From Cyanoderma ruficeps (taxonomy: Eukaryota > Chordata > Aves > Passeriformes > Timaliidae), in assembly GCA_008694505.1 (NCBI GenBank), contig VZDJ01000047.1:3995717-4059716 (forward strand): a DNA stretch of 64,000 bases. The letters run 5' to 3'. Below, piece after piece: positions 20,991 to 33,872 of the stretch (positions are counted from its first letter, which is position 1; each line of letters begins with the position of its first letter). Made by a program: the position numbers and the translations under genes. The notes under the pieces are model-generated. The model was not told the DNA's origin. It saw nothing but the letters and a program-made list of their open reading frames with translations, and searched no databases.

Positions 20991-22985
20991 CACAGATTAA
21001 AACAGTGAGGCACTTTGGCAAATGAATTATTTCTTCCTGAAAGCAGCATCGAGAACTCCTCAAACAAGGTAATAAAGCTGTGTTGAGATGTAATTCTCTT
21101 CTATAAGACATTGCTTGCTCATTCTGGAATCATTAAAAATCAACCACCAAATCAATGAGTCCCATTAGAAATCTGTCTTTTTGCTTAATGCTATTGATTT
21201 AATCTGTTTTAGAAATCCCTATTAACCATTAGTTAATTAAACACATGACAGTTATATGGATTAGGTAAATCTGACTGCTATCTCAGGAAGCTCAGAATAG
21301 ATTAAGTGATTATCACGTAAGATTCTTTTAATTAAAAGACACAGTTTAGATTTCTCGCACCCTCTAAAGCTATTATATAATAAAGTCTTCAACCAACAGT
21401 AATTATATGTTAGTAATATGTGTATTGATACACAAAAAACAAAACCTAAATAAGTGCCTGACAGGTTAGAAATCAGTTTGGGCAGCTGATGTGGTGTCTG
21501 ACCTGCATGAAAGTGAAAGGCAGTGATTTCCTGAAGAAACATAGCCACCTTAAAAGTAAATTAAACAGCGTGGGTTTGCATTTTTTCTATGCTAAATGCC
21601 AATAAAAATGTCACTCTAACTATAAACTATATAAAACTGTATATAACCTGCCATCTTAAACAAAATTAACAAAAAAAGTGTGATTAACCATATTAGTCAA
21701 ATCATATATTGCTCTTAACTCAACCTCTCTTTATTTTAAAAATTCCCTGCTTCAAACCTCCAACTCTTTAAATGCTGATTTGTGTCTTTGTCTCTCAGAA
21801 GGGTTAGCAGGAACTGAGGAAAACTTGTTTCCCCCTCCTGTCTCTGCCTTTTCTGACACTTCAGTCATTTAATAGTTGCAAATGGCTCCTTGCATAGAAA
21901 ATAACAAGGATTAGGACTAGGCTGTCTATAAACCCCATTCCATCGCCTCTTCTGAGATGAGGGAAATTTTTTAGCAAAAAGTAGTTGCATTTCAGTGATT
22001 TTTTGGGATAAGAATTGTAGCTGTACCAAACCTGAACAGAATAGATTTTCTCTAGGATATAAGCCTGAATCTTCTAAACAAATTACATTTTGAAAATTTA
22101 GTAATGTTCCTTAAAACTTGCTTATTCCTCAGATTTTTATCTATCTCTTTCAAAAAAGGGATCTGAATTTTGTCTTTGTAACATTCAAAGATTTTTTTAA
22201 AAAGCCCTTTCTAAGCCATTGTCCCATTGTTTAATTTGTATTTGAAGAGGCTGCAAAACAGAGCATGGAAGATGTCAGTTCTGGCTTATTTGTGTTTAGC
22301 ACATAGCTGTACTGAATTGTTGATGGTTCCCTGTGAAATCCAGCTGAATGAAATGCCTTGAAATAGTAGTGTTTGCTCTAAATAGGTTTAATTTTGTGTT
22401 TCTTGTTTGCTAATAATTTGAAAAGAAGACATTTTCCTTGCATGCTAAGCTTCCTTAGCTCTAAACACTCTTTCTCTTCTTTTTGAGTCCTTTTCAAATG
22501 AAACAGCCCGTGCTTCCATTGCAGAACACAGTGTACTGAGAGGCACTGTTGGAAATTACTTAATTGAATAATTTCTTAATCCGTTGTTTAGGCTATGAAA
22601 AGACTTGGGTGCTGTAATGCTCAGCACCTAAGCTGATATTTAAAAGTGTTTTTAAACCCAGTTCTCTTTTAGGCAAATTTGGCTGAAAATCTTTCACTCT
22701 TCCCTCATGAACTGTTTCTAGTGACTCTCTTGTCAAGGTTTTCCTCCTTCCTCCCCGGTTGTTTTAAGTGTAATTATACTATACTGCTGTTGCACTGAAA
22801 TTAAAAATGCTCCTTTATTGTTGTTCCATATGCTTTCCTGAAACATCTCATCCCTTTCACTGCCAGAAGGACCAGCTGACATCTGTATTTCTGTGAGAAT
22901 GGCAGATGCAGGGGTTCATGACTTGAGTAACTTGTCTAAAATGTTGCTGAGAGAGTTTTAAACACGTGCACTCCTTCCCCATCTC
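20991..22985. other. Unique noncoding DNA
   Basis: AT-rich; no recognised gene or repeat. Confidence 0.5.
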
Positions 22986-23058
22986 TGCCTATAAAGATAC
23001 CTGTATAGACAGATATATGCATATATATATATGTATACATATGTTTGTGTGTGTGATC
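22986..23058 (+). repeat. AT/GT-rich simple repeat next to an LTR
   Basis: Interrupted TA and TG dinucleotides with GATATATGCATATATATATA-type sequence, ending in GTGTGTGTG directly before the family-1 LTR. Low-complexity DNA, possibly the integration target. Confidence 0.8.
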
Positions 23059-23059
23059 T

Positions 23060-23503
23060 TGATGCCTGAAGCTTTAGCTCTCATATTTTCAGATTCTGTG
23101 CGGCCCAGGGGGGCAGTTCTGAGCTCACAGTCAGTGTCACTCAGCTCTGCACACAGCAGGGACACAAAACAAATCCTTTTCCTGCTGCACACCAAGGACA
23201 ACTTTCAGCCCAAAAGCACAAACAAGGGTGGCTGGAGGGAGGGACAAGAAGGATGGGACCTCACAACCTGGAGCTGGAATTGGACAATTAAACCCCAATA
23301 TGCAAATGGACCAAAACTTATGAAAGTGTGAGACCTGGTGACCGTTTGTCCATTTTGTGACCATTTTGGGTCCATCTTGGGTGTAGCCCTGGCCAGGCTC
23401 TTGTCCTGCCCAAGGTGGATCCTTAAAGGCCTTTTAATAAATATCTACTTTATTCTCCAGCTCTGTCCAGTCTCTGTTCCAGCTCAGCCTCTCCAAGACA
23501 TCA
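23060..23503 (+). mobile_element. Solo LTR, family 1, copy C
   Basis: A 444-bp LTR from TGATGCC to GACATCA (one change from the GGCATCA consensus end). It is very close to copy A over most of its length. Octamer ATGCAAAT is at 23300-23307 and AATAAA at 23436-23441. The hairpin is present with one arm substitution, and the TATA site is mutated to TATGAAAG. The flanks GATCT and TCTAT do not give a clear duplication. No internal viral region. Confidence 0.85.
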
Positions 23504-25453
23504 TCTATTGCTGCTTTGCATGTTTGTGGGTTCTGTGAAATGCAAAAGGCCCAAATCTCTGCAACCATTTCTGTAATTGTGCAAACACTGCCAGGATCTG
23601 TTCTAGCTGCTGCTGTTATTTCAGTGAATAACTGCTGCTGTGCTGTAGCCAAAACTTTGTGCTGGCATTTCCTGGATTTATGCTGAATTTTTGGATATCC
23701 ACGCTCCTATGCCTACATCTAAGGCAGTCATCCCAGCTCCTGTCAGAGGGGTAAGGCAGGATTGCACACTTCCAGGGATGTTTTATCTCATCTAGAGATG
23801 GATTACTAAAGTAGTTCAGAAAAAAACGCGTTTTAGAAGTGCTTTTTCTTTCCATTATCTCAAAAGGGAGACTATAATTAGATCAGACATAGATGGTTAC
23901 ATCACAGAAGTCTAAAGTTAGGGGATATGAATCCCACGCTGAAATTTGGCGTCTGCAAGATTTTAGGTCTAATTTTAAGAAGTTCTTTTCATAAAGAACA
24001 CTTTGAAGTGGACTGGACCAGAGATACCTATATCACTTTTACTTTTCGCTGGAAATTCCCAACAGATTTGGTTCCTCAGCCTGACTCTCTAGAAAGAACT
24101 TATCAGCAGCCACGAAAAAATGAAAAGTACTTTTTTTGTGCCTATTAATTTAAGCAGTTAACTAGAAAACAAGGATTTAGAAATAAAACCAAGAGATATA
24201 GTCTGCATTAAGGCAAGATGTCTGAAATTTGACATAATTTCAGCGCCTGTATGATATGAAAATCTACTTCTAATTATAACTTTACAAGATGGTTAATCCT
24301 TTGGGGCTGTGCAAGGTGCAGAGGACTTCTTCATATTAATAAAAAAATCAAAGAAAAAAAACCCCTTCTGATTGGCAGGAATACCACATCATTAAGATAT
24401 TTATTAGAGCCTTTCAAAATCCACTCTCTTGCATGGCTCTATTCCAAACTCTGTATTTTTTCCCTCCCCCACAAGTACTAAGATAATATCCTGGCTCTAC
24501 TGAATTCTCTGAGCCTCAGACAGTGAGGTTTTTATCTGCCTGAGGTGGTACAAAAGCCCTGGAGGCTGGTGTCCTAATTCCAGTTATGCTTACCAGGAGG
24601 CTCAGGAGGAGACTGCTATTGTGGATTTTCTAGATCACTCAGTGCCAATTTGTGAGATTCTTCCAGAAACCTTGTCCCTCCCAAGCAGGCCTGTGGCTTG
24701 TTCCAGAGCAGTTTGAGATACAGAAGCTTTTCCAGCTAGTTTTGTTTCTCATGATTTGTTAACCGGCGTCTAGGAAATGTAAAAAAATAAACCAGCCGAG
24801 AGTCTTTGACCTGTCTTACTCACTCTGAAATGGAAGTTCAGATTAAAGTTATATTCAATGTTTGCTCAAAGATCTCCAGATGAGCGTCCCTTTGCTGCTG
24901 GAAGTAAAATTAATGCCTGAGAAAACCACACGGTGACCTTTTAGGTGTCTCCACCATTATTGAGCCTGTCAAGCGAGGCTTAGCAGAGAGTAAACTTCAT
25001 TATGGAGGAAATTTCTTCCTCAATATACAAACAACAAAGTGTTGACTGCTGTTGGATGAGGCTTTGCCTCAGATGGGAGGGGTTGGTGTCCTTATGACCA
25101 AGCTGATGCCGAATTATCCTTGTGAGGTTTTTTTTTCTTTTATACATTCTCTGTATTCTTTAAATGCATATTTGTAGATAAATGTGGAAGTTAGTGCGTT
25201 GGACTTTGGTGTGACAGAAGTAAGGTGCAAGCACTCAGCTGCTGGAGAGTTACTGAGGGACATTGAACACTCTTCACTCTTCACTCTTCAGGGTTGCAAG
25301 AGCAACTCTGAGAAATTTTAGATATTTAAGTAGAATGTAAGGTCACAGGTTACGTATTTTATTCAAAGAGTCTTTAAACAACATATAAATCAGGTGCCCA
25401 CTTCTCTTTCTCCCAGATGGAACTGTGAGTGCAGGGCTAATGAACCCTGCCTT
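23504..25453. other. Unique noncoding DNA
   Basis: No gene or dispersed repeat recognised. A short CTTCACTCTT tandem triplet lies at about 25268-25290. Confidence 0.5.
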
Positions 25454-25711
25454 TCAGGAGAGGTTTAGATGTGGTATTAAGGAAAAAAATTCCTCGTTGA
25501 AAGGATGGCCAGGCATTGGGAGAGGCTGCCCAGGGAAGCAGTGATGTCACTGTGTTAGGAAATGTTCTAAATTCCATCTGTGTTCTAAGTTTCATCTGTA
25601 AATGTCAGGCTCAGGAACATGGTTTAGTGGTGCACTCAGCAGTGTTGAGTTGATGGTTGGATTTGATGATCTTAGAGGCCTTTTCCAACCTTGATGATTC
25701 AATGATATTAT
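25454..25711 (+). mobile_element. CR1 LINE 3' end, sense
   Basis: Recognisable CR1 3' landmarks in order: GGAGAGGTTTAGATGTGGTA, an AAAAAAATTCCTCGTTGAAA block, AGAGGCTGCCCAGGGAAGCA, TTGGATTTGATGATCTTAGA, TTCCAACC, and the degenerate terminal octamers GATGATTCAATGATATTA. The element is diverged, with an internal part duplicated or altered around 25560-25600. The reverse-transcriptase ORF is entirely missing (5' truncation), so it is a dead copy. Confidence 0.85.
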
Positions 25712-28700
25712 AATCCCTCATTCTGAGTTACTAAAATCTGAATTCCTCTCACCCCTACCCAACAGGAGGAAAATTGTTAGAGGGAGATGAAATGTGCACC
25801 CATTTGAGCTTTTTTTCTTTTTTTTTTTTAATGGTGGAAAATCTGAGCACCCCTGAGTATATAAAACACTCCAGAATATTACTTTTTGGATTTTAAGCAC
25901 ATCATCCCTTATCTCCCATGAGTCCTTTAGCTTCAAAACTTCTATCAACTTCCCCGTGGTGGGGAGAGGAATATCTTAAAGACTAAGAAATACAGTTACC
26001 GTGAGAATGGAAGACATTTAAATCTGGCCCATTTTTATCCCAGTGATGTGATATGTCATTGATATTATTCCAAACTACAAAGCTGATTTTGAATTTTTTT
26101 GTGATTTTTGTGAGAAGTCTGTATTTTCAATATTTCAGTTAAGGTTATAGTTTTTGTTTGCACTCAGCTATACAGTAAAGTTGTTACAGCTCTTGTTCAT
26201 ACCTGACTATGAAATAGAGCATGGCAATGGTTCAATTTAAAATAGTGCTTTTAATGGAAAATTATTCATAGGTGTGTCTCAAAACTGCACTGGAGCAAGT
26301 TACTCAATTTTCCAGTTTATTTATTCATAAAGTCTGAAGTTCTTAGCAAGAAATGAAGCAAAAATGTAGAAATACAGCACATTCTTCATTTTGACATATC
26401 TGTGGCCTGTGCTTGTCAAAGCATTTATCTTTCATCGATGTTTGAACGAGACTAGTGTTCATTAAATACAAGATTTGGAGAAGTAGCTGTGGTTAATTAG
26501 GAAACTGTGACTTGTTTATGGATGCTAAGAAGCATTTGATTGTCCTACATGTTAAAGATGCTGAGAAATTAATTGTTAGCGGGAAATATCTTGTTATGTT
26601 TTTTGTGATTCAGAAGGTAAAACTGTAGTTCAAGATTCTTAAATGCATTTGGACATGCAATTTCCACTGATCTCAGTAGGATCTTGTTTCCAACTAATTA
26701 ATTCCTTGGAATTTGCCTTTCTGTCTACTGACAGTGCAGACACTCAGGGACAGTGCCCAGAGTCCCAGCTCCCTCAGAGCAGCCTCCTTATTAGCATCAA
26801 TTCCTTCTCAGTGACATACTGTAAAGCTAATCCAGAGTGTTCTTGGTGCTTTTTCTTTCCATGTGTTTTGTTTACCCTAATCTGACTTCTCTTGCTGAGG
26901 GAGACAGCCTGCCCTAGAAGAGATGGGATGTGATGAGCACCAGGGGCAGAGTGACTCAATGAACATTTCCTTGGCCTGATCAATCCACAGCCCGTGGATG
27001 ATAAAACCCAAGCTCTGAGCTGCACACCAGGATTACACTCTGAAAATTCCCTTATTATTTAACGACTTGAATCCTGATGGGCCTGGTCCTTAGCTTGGAA
27101 TCTCTGGCCAACATCCAAATTTCACAGTGCTCTGATGCAAACAAGTCCCTTGCTGGATACCAGAGATGCTCACCAGAGAATTCCTTGAGGATATAACTGA
27201 ATGTTTGGATCCTTCAGTCATGATTTGGCTTTGTGTGTCTTAAGAACCAACATTAGGCTGAAGTGTTGACTTCTTTCATTGCAGTCAATGGGAGTTCTGC
27301 TGTGGAGAAAGATGAGAAATGAATTGGGGTCCTCAGAGAATTTATAAGGAGGAGGGTGACCTGCTTTTCTCTTTCAAGGATGTGTGCCTCTACAAGAGCA
27401 AGAGGTTTAAAAAAAAAATTGTCATAAAAACAGTTTGTGCAAAGCTCATCTTAAAGGTCAGAAAACGGAACACTTACCAGAAGACACCTTTTATTGCAGT
27501 GCTTTGAGAACAGCTGTTGGCACTGTAGCTTAACATGCCAGTGCTCGGTTTCTAAATGCTTATGCCCATGTTTTTACACACTAATTCCAGGATGGTGACA
27601 AATTAGCTCTAAATTCCTAAGGCAGTTCTATCTCTTCCTCTTACTACTCGCTGTTCTCACATCTCTCTCTGAATCAGCAGAAGCAGAACTGCGTTATATC
27701 TTTTACACCTTATTTTCTTTGAATTGCAAACATTTTATTTAAGAGCCATTTTGGAAGCCTGCATTCAAGAGTTTTCTTTGCAAGTTTGGAAGGATATTGG
27801 CTATTCAATATAAATCTGCTTCTCCTGCTGACATTTCATTCTTCCAAAGGATTTCTATTGAGCACTGAATATTAAAGGTCCAGCTTAGAAGGGAGTTATG
27901 ATACATTGCTTGAAGGTGAGATATCAAACTTTCTCATTTAACTTTGGTTTCTGAGCTCCCAATGTGGGCTGTGAAACCTCACTCATTTGGAAAAGCCAGA
28001 GTAAACAGAACAGGAAACAAGCAGGACATGGAGACAGGTCCTTTTGTTCCCTGTGCTCATTCCAGTGAGGCCTGTTCTCAGATATTGACAGTCACTGGAC
28101 CCAGAGACTTCCACTGAAAAGATTTTGGCAGCAGGAAATAAAGGAACAGAGATAAACGGGCAGCACATGGAATTTGGAACAGCTAAAAAGGGGGAAAGGG
28201 TGGGGAAGCTGTAGGGGTCAGGCAGGTGTCCCCAGTGTGAAGAAACTATGTAAATGTTAGAAATAATAAATCAAAACAAAACAGGACAAGAAAAGATGGA
28301 GAAAACCTTTCTTGATCTTCCAGAGCACACTGCTTGCATTCTTTGATGTAATTAAACCTCAGCTCATCTCCACTCTGCAGGCATTTGCTGGAGCAGAGAC
28401 CCACTGCACAGGCACAAGAGGGCAGTTTCCCTATTTCTCCTGTTTTCATACAGAAATATCTGCCAAATTTTAGGAACCTCAGTGCTCTGTGTTGCTTTGC
28501 ATTTTCAATGTCCACATCGAGAGGCAAACCACCACTTACATTCCCCTACACAGATGGAATTTCCTCTGAACATATTCCAGCTGCTGCCTTTATTAAGACA
28601 GAGGGAGAAAATATGTATTTCCATGAGAAGTAGAATTCCATTGCATATGTAATGAGGTTGCTCTGCAGGTAACTTTAATCTGGTGCTCTCTAGTGTCTGA

Positions 28701-30361
28701 CAGCTTGCCTTTGCAACAGGTTAATAATATTCAGAATTGCATATAAATCTTTCTATAGAGGACTAAAATTCACATGGCATGATTGCCAGTCAAAAATATA
28801 TTCCCTTTTCCAGGTAGCAAAAATCTTATTAGCAAGCATGGATTTTTATTTTTTTTTTTAAATAGATTACTGTATACTGACACACACATGCATTTTCGTT
28901 ACCTGGCTTTTTTAAAGACAAGTTTTTAAATTACTGTCTTCTAGAGCAGAAAATGAAAACAAGTCTTTTGGAATTGTACATTTTAGCCATCAGCTGGCTG
29001 GCTGTAAATCAGAGTGAGCCGAGCTCTGCAGCTTTCCCCATTAATGGGTCCATGAATTGTTGTTTGATACAATTTCAGCCATCACATTCCAGTTGGAATA
29101 ATGTGAAAACTAGAAGAATGGAGCACATAAAACTGGTCAAAAACTTTCTGATCAAACCTTTTGTGCATGCAGACAAATTAGGCTCTGCAACCTTAATGCT
29201 TGAGAAACACACTTTGACAACAGCAACAAAAAAAAAAATAATGCAGTGTGTGTTCTTGTTCAACATCGCAGAACAAAGTAGTTTTTTCTGCTTTAATTGG
29301 AAAACCAATTTGTTTTTTTTTAATTTACGAATATCAAATTAAATATGTCAATTTTAAGAAAACTCAAAATATTTTTATTTATCTGGAAACACCTCAAACC
29401 TTTTTCCCTATGGGTGATTTTATAATCACTTGTTAAAAGCTTTTCTGAAACACGGCAAAGCTTTTATTCCTTTCCAGCTGCTGCTGCTCCTTCACAGGGT
29501 TGCACTGGCTTTTGGCAAACCCTATTTGAGGTGAGCCTGTCTTGCCCCTCTCTGCCATGCCTTGTTGCTTAGTTTTTCTAGCAGCAGCCCTTAAATCTGT
29601 TTACTTCAGCATTCTGCTGGTTGACTTTCAACACCTTGAACCTTGTGGAGCCAGGACCGAGCTCAGGCCAGGCAGAGCAGAGCTGGTTCTGTCCCAGTGC
29701 TCTTCTCCCTGAACTACAGACAGGTGTTTTAGACACATTTTCACAATTAATAACACTTTTAATGGGATTGGTTCTGTCCCAGCCTGTCCCAGCAGTGCCT
29801 GGGGCTGGATCAGCATTAGGGGAGACAAACGTTCCCATTCTCCACCCCTGCAGACAAAGCTGAAGCTCAGTTTTGTAACCAAAGATGCTGCAGGAAGTGG
29901 CAAGAGGTGTAAACCCTCCTCAGTGAAATGTTCCTGCATCTGTGCAGGTTTGTTGTTTTTTTTTTTTACAGAGCAGTTTAGAGATTTGGGTCTAATTAAG
30001 AAAACATCTTGTTTTGATCCCACAAGGTGTCAGAACAAAGAACTTGGTTGTGAAGGTTCTTGCTTCCTTTTTTTCTTGCCAAGGTTGGGATGAATAGATG
30101 GGAAACGTAGATTTTGTGTTTGGACTTGGATGTTTATTATTTCTTATCTATTTACAGACTCACCAGCCGTGAGCTCGAACTGGCAAGTTAAAGAAATGAA
30201 GTAAAATGAAGAGGTTCTCTGTCTCTACCAGGTCTTTTCAAGGACAACCTGTCCAATTATGAAATGCCACCTAAATTATTTTTGCTTTAAACCAAATAAC
30301 TGACTACTTGAAGCCAGCAATGGTGACTCCATCACCCAGTTACAGAAAACCACCTGCACCC
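25712..30361. other. Unique noncoding DNA
   Basis: Almost free of recognisable repeats. T- or A-runs occur near 25810-25830, 28846-28860, 29224-29238 and 29951-29967. A 129-codon plus-strand frame at 28953-29342 opens with a hydrophobic, signal-peptide-like stretch, but later codons are low-complexity Lys/Phe-rich and no domain or splice context is visible, so it is not called. Confidence 0.5.
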
Positions 30362-30420
30362 ACGAAGAAGATTGAAAAAGAAGGTGAAGAAGAAGGAAGA
30401 AGAAGGTGAAGAAGAAGGAC
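30362..30420 (+). repeat. GAA-rich purine tract
   Basis: GAAGAAGAAGG-type triplets with GGTGAAGAAG steps form a polypurine tract of about 57 bp. Frames over it give Glu/Lys-rich peptides that are a consequence of the repeat. Such tracts can form triplex (H-DNA) structures. Confidence 0.85.
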
Positions 30421-32743
30421 TCAGACAATGCCCAAAGCCCTCCATCTTGACTCACATCTATTGCTATATACTAAAACACCAAAATCTAAGTTTCTGGAAT
30501 TCCAACACTTCGTGGCTCTTGTCTCTGGCAAAAGCTTTGAGGAGATGCTTGAGGAAGTGTCAGAACAGAGCTGGCACGTGTCATCTCCAAATGCTTCTCA
30601 TTTCCAGCAATTTGGTGTTCAAAGAATTCCTGCTCCTGGTGTGGTTTCTGTTCATTCATTATCCATAACTCAACCACCCACAAAGAAACACCTTCTATTT
30701 GTTGTGTGCTTCAATATTTGCTGGCTTTTCTCATACCCTACGGCTCTGGGGCAAGGAGTGAATGATCCATGTCCCCTCCAGACCAAGGAGATTGTCACTG
30801 TGTAGGTGCAGTCACACCAGAGGCTGTGGTGGATAAACACAGTCACGGAATAAAATCAATTTACATTCCTCCTAAAAAATGACGACTGCATTGAGGTGAC
30901 AGTCACTTGTCTTCAAGAATAAAATGTGCAAGTTCCAGATGTAAAATCATTCAAACATGCATTAAAATTACAGATGTGGCACTTTAATGGTGCTCTCAGC
31001 ATTCTGCTCAGTGTGGGCATTCCATCCAAGTACAGTCACGTTAAGCTGTGTCAGTGAGGAATTGGTTATATTCATGGGGGAGAAATAGAAAGTAATCTGT
31101 GTTTTTTAAATTGTCCTTAGGATCTTTTATGTGAGCCTTCCTTGCTTCACAGTGCAGGAAAATCGTGTCTGCTCTGTTGTTGCTATATTGAAATAACTTT
31201 TTCATCTCTCAGGTCTGCTCATCATCTTTGATGGCTTCTCTCAAAGCTCTTCTCTCAGGCTCTCTTTTATTATGAGACAATCTCAATTTTCATTAAAACA
31301 AAGGCAAAACTCTTCAGCCTTCTTGATGGCAGAGGGAAGCTGTAAATGCTCACACAGCTCTTCAAAACGTTCAAAATAAAATACTGGTGAAAAGTTCAGT
31401 CAAAGCAAATATCTTGACTTCTTGAGTTCTGGCCTGACAAATTTTGGAAGAGAGGCAATCTTTCAGAAGTCTTAGGTAAACTTATGATACTGCTGTGAAT
31501 ACTGGCATACAAGGATCTTGCAATTTCACAGCTGGAAACTTGAGTAGACTCTAAACGAAACACTTTACAATTAAATCATCCTTCAAGCATCCTTCTTCAG
31601 TTTGCAGCCTCTTCCATCTCCACTGCGAAGCAAAACCCTGCATTCCTCTTGAAAGAGAAATAGAGAGGGAGGAGGAGGGGAAAATTGAGATTCAGCTGTG
31701 CAAAGGAATTTAGATAAGTAAATGTGTGGCCTCTTTCCTAATCTTAGTACAAATGCTATTTAATAAGATACCCACAACATTCAATTAACATTGATTTATG
31801 CAAGATGCTACAGACCTATTTATGTGAGGTCACACTAATTTAAAATATTAGAGGTGTAATTACGGATGGGTGTTACTAAACCAAGTGGAACAATACATTT
31901 AACTCACAAACATTTAGAAAAGCATCCAGAAAATGTTGCCATCCTCTGTATGATCAGACTAATTTTACTTTACATCAGCTCTCTCGTTAGAACAATCAGT
32001 TTGGGTAAGAAAGAGACACCTTCACATCCACTGCTGGCTTTGATTTGCAGCACACACACCCTGGATTACTGGGAAACAGTAAATGAGTTACAAGTAAACA
32101 CTGCCCTGCTCTTCAGGGGATTCACACTTGAACTATTCAGTTGTTTCATGGATTTTCTAGTGAGGGTGATTGATCCAGCAGCAGAAAGTGAATAAGAAAA
32201 GCAGCACCCAGCAGGTTTGAGTTTTGTGACATTTAATGTGTAGCTGATTTGATGAGAAAAACTGGATAAGAATTCTGGTCTCAGGGAAGAATGCAATTTA
32301 GTGAAGTGTAGAAATAGGTACTGCGTTTTGAGACTCTTTTAGTCTATTTACTCCATATTGGTGTAACCTTACTAAATTAAAGCCAGTGGCATTTACATTT
32401 TATACACAAATAAGATGAAAAACAGTATCTCTTACAGCACTAAGAAAGAGAAATCTATTCTGAGATTTTTCCATGAGGCCAATTGTGGCAATAATTCAAA
32501 TTCTAGAAACACTTGAAGCTCTGCAGAGCTTTAGTGGAGACAAATCAAAGATGTTTTTAATTCATGTCCACAACGAATCCATAAAGGAATTTACTTCCAA
32601 TCTCTGTGATTCCTACACCACTGTTTCGTGTCTGAGACAAATTGATATTGAGAGACCTTTGATATGTCTGAGACCTTTGATATCGACCAATTTAATGCAT
32701 TATTTCCTCTGCAATTAATCATTATGGCAAGTTTTCTTCTAAT

Positions 32744-32747
<4 letters not shown>
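30421..32747. other. Unique noncoding DNA
   Basis: No recognised exon, RNA gene or dispersed repeat. Short frames (109 codons at 31866-32195, 125 at 30428-30805) lack domains. Confidence 0.5.

Positions 32748-32781
<34 letters not shown>
32748..32781 (+). repeat. (TA)n microsatellite
   Basis: About 17 uninterrupted TA units in an AT-rich context; probably length-variable. Confidence 0.95.
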
Positions 32782-32783
<2 letters not shown>

Positions 32784-33820
32784 GAGAAATAGCAGAAAAT
32801 GGGGCAGCTGCTGCATGCATAGTCAGCTGTTGGCTGGCCCAGGATTACTGCTGGAAGGAATGAGGGGATTCCATTCCTCATCACACATTTAATCATGGAA
32901 TGAGAGGGATCAAGTTGGTTATGATCTGGCCAGTGCTTTAATTTGGTTTTGCCTGATCTCCGTATTGACAACAGCAGCTTATTCCTGGGATGCTTTTAGA
33001 AATCAAGGAGCTTTCCCTACACCCAAATTCTGCAATGAGCATGTCTGCTTGCCAAAGGATGCAGCAACTTCTGAACCCATGGACTTCCAGAGTTCACAAA
33101 GTTCACAAACTAATCCCTGTGTCCATGTATGCCCCTCCCAATTTATGCACTACAGAAGGAAATTTAATAGTGGCCTCTTCTCTCTGCTGCATAATAAACC
33201 TTCTCCTTCTTTGTCTCCAATAAAATTCTTGTACATTACTTGATGATCAGCTGAATCAATTATTTATAAGAAGGAGCCTATAACCTTTTTGCTCTTGGCC
33301 TCTATATCTCCAGGGTATTTGTTCTATTCACAGAAAGCCACCTCACTCCCTGAATTCCTCTTTTTTGGAAAGCAAAGGTCAAGAAGAACCTGTGCATTTC
33401 TCTATCTTGAAGCATATCTCAACCCTTCTAATTTTTTGTGGGTTTTTTTCCTAATTTTGCTCTTTTTTGTCTTGTATTCCCTGGACTTTGGATCCCCACA
33501 AGAGATCCACATGTGCTTTGTTATGTATGGCTCGTGTCCACAGGTGAAATTATTGGTAAACAGGCTATCAATTGCATTGCAGGAGTAGTTAAATGGGTAT
33601 TATTCTGTCTGGGGACAGGAAGGAAATTGCTCAGCAGCCGTGGGCTGATGGGGTTTGCTGTTCACAGGACCCTCTGTTCCCATGGGAGGGTCCAGGGGAG
33701 CCTGTTCCTCCTGTACCTGCACCACCTGTGCAAAACACGTCCATGACTGAATGCCACGGTTGGTAGATTCATGCATTAAACCTTAGCAAATTAATTTCCT
33801 GCTCTTTGTCTTAAATATCC
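32782..33820. other. Unique noncoding DNA
   Basis: No gene or repeat family recognised. Frames around 33289-33746 overlap in two phases and read as chance hydrophobic peptides. Confidence 0.5.
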
Positions 33821-33872
33821 TTTCCTTCAGTGATCAGCATCCATCACTTTCCTTCAGTGATCAGCATCCATC
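33821..33872 (+). repeat. 27-bp tandem duplication
   Basis: TTTCCTTCAGTGATCAGCAT plus CCATC is repeated at 33821 and 33848 without visible difference, so the duplication is recent. Confidence 0.9.

Noticed and set aside
22966..23331. 121-codon plus-strand frame
   Set aside because: It runs from a TA/TG simple repeat into LTR copy C. Similar frames appear in the other copies (for example 3070-3339) and share only LTR sequence.
23060..23503. Possible target duplication around LTR copy C (ATCT on each side)
   Set aside because: It only works if the terminal A of the LTR is counted as flank, and the same rule fails for copies A, D and E.
28953..29342. 129-codon frame beginning with a hydrophobic, signal-peptide-like segment
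   Set aside because: The rest is low-complexity, overlaps an opposite-strand frame and an A-run, and shows no domain, promoter or splice context.
30372..30668. Lys/Glu-rich frame that could suggest a charged nuclear protein
   Set aside because: The charged part is simply the GAA-rich simple repeat translated.
33821..33872. Two identical 25-27 bp repeats, considered as the start of a CRISPR-like array
   Set aside because: Direct adjacent duplication without spacers, in a vertebrate sequence.
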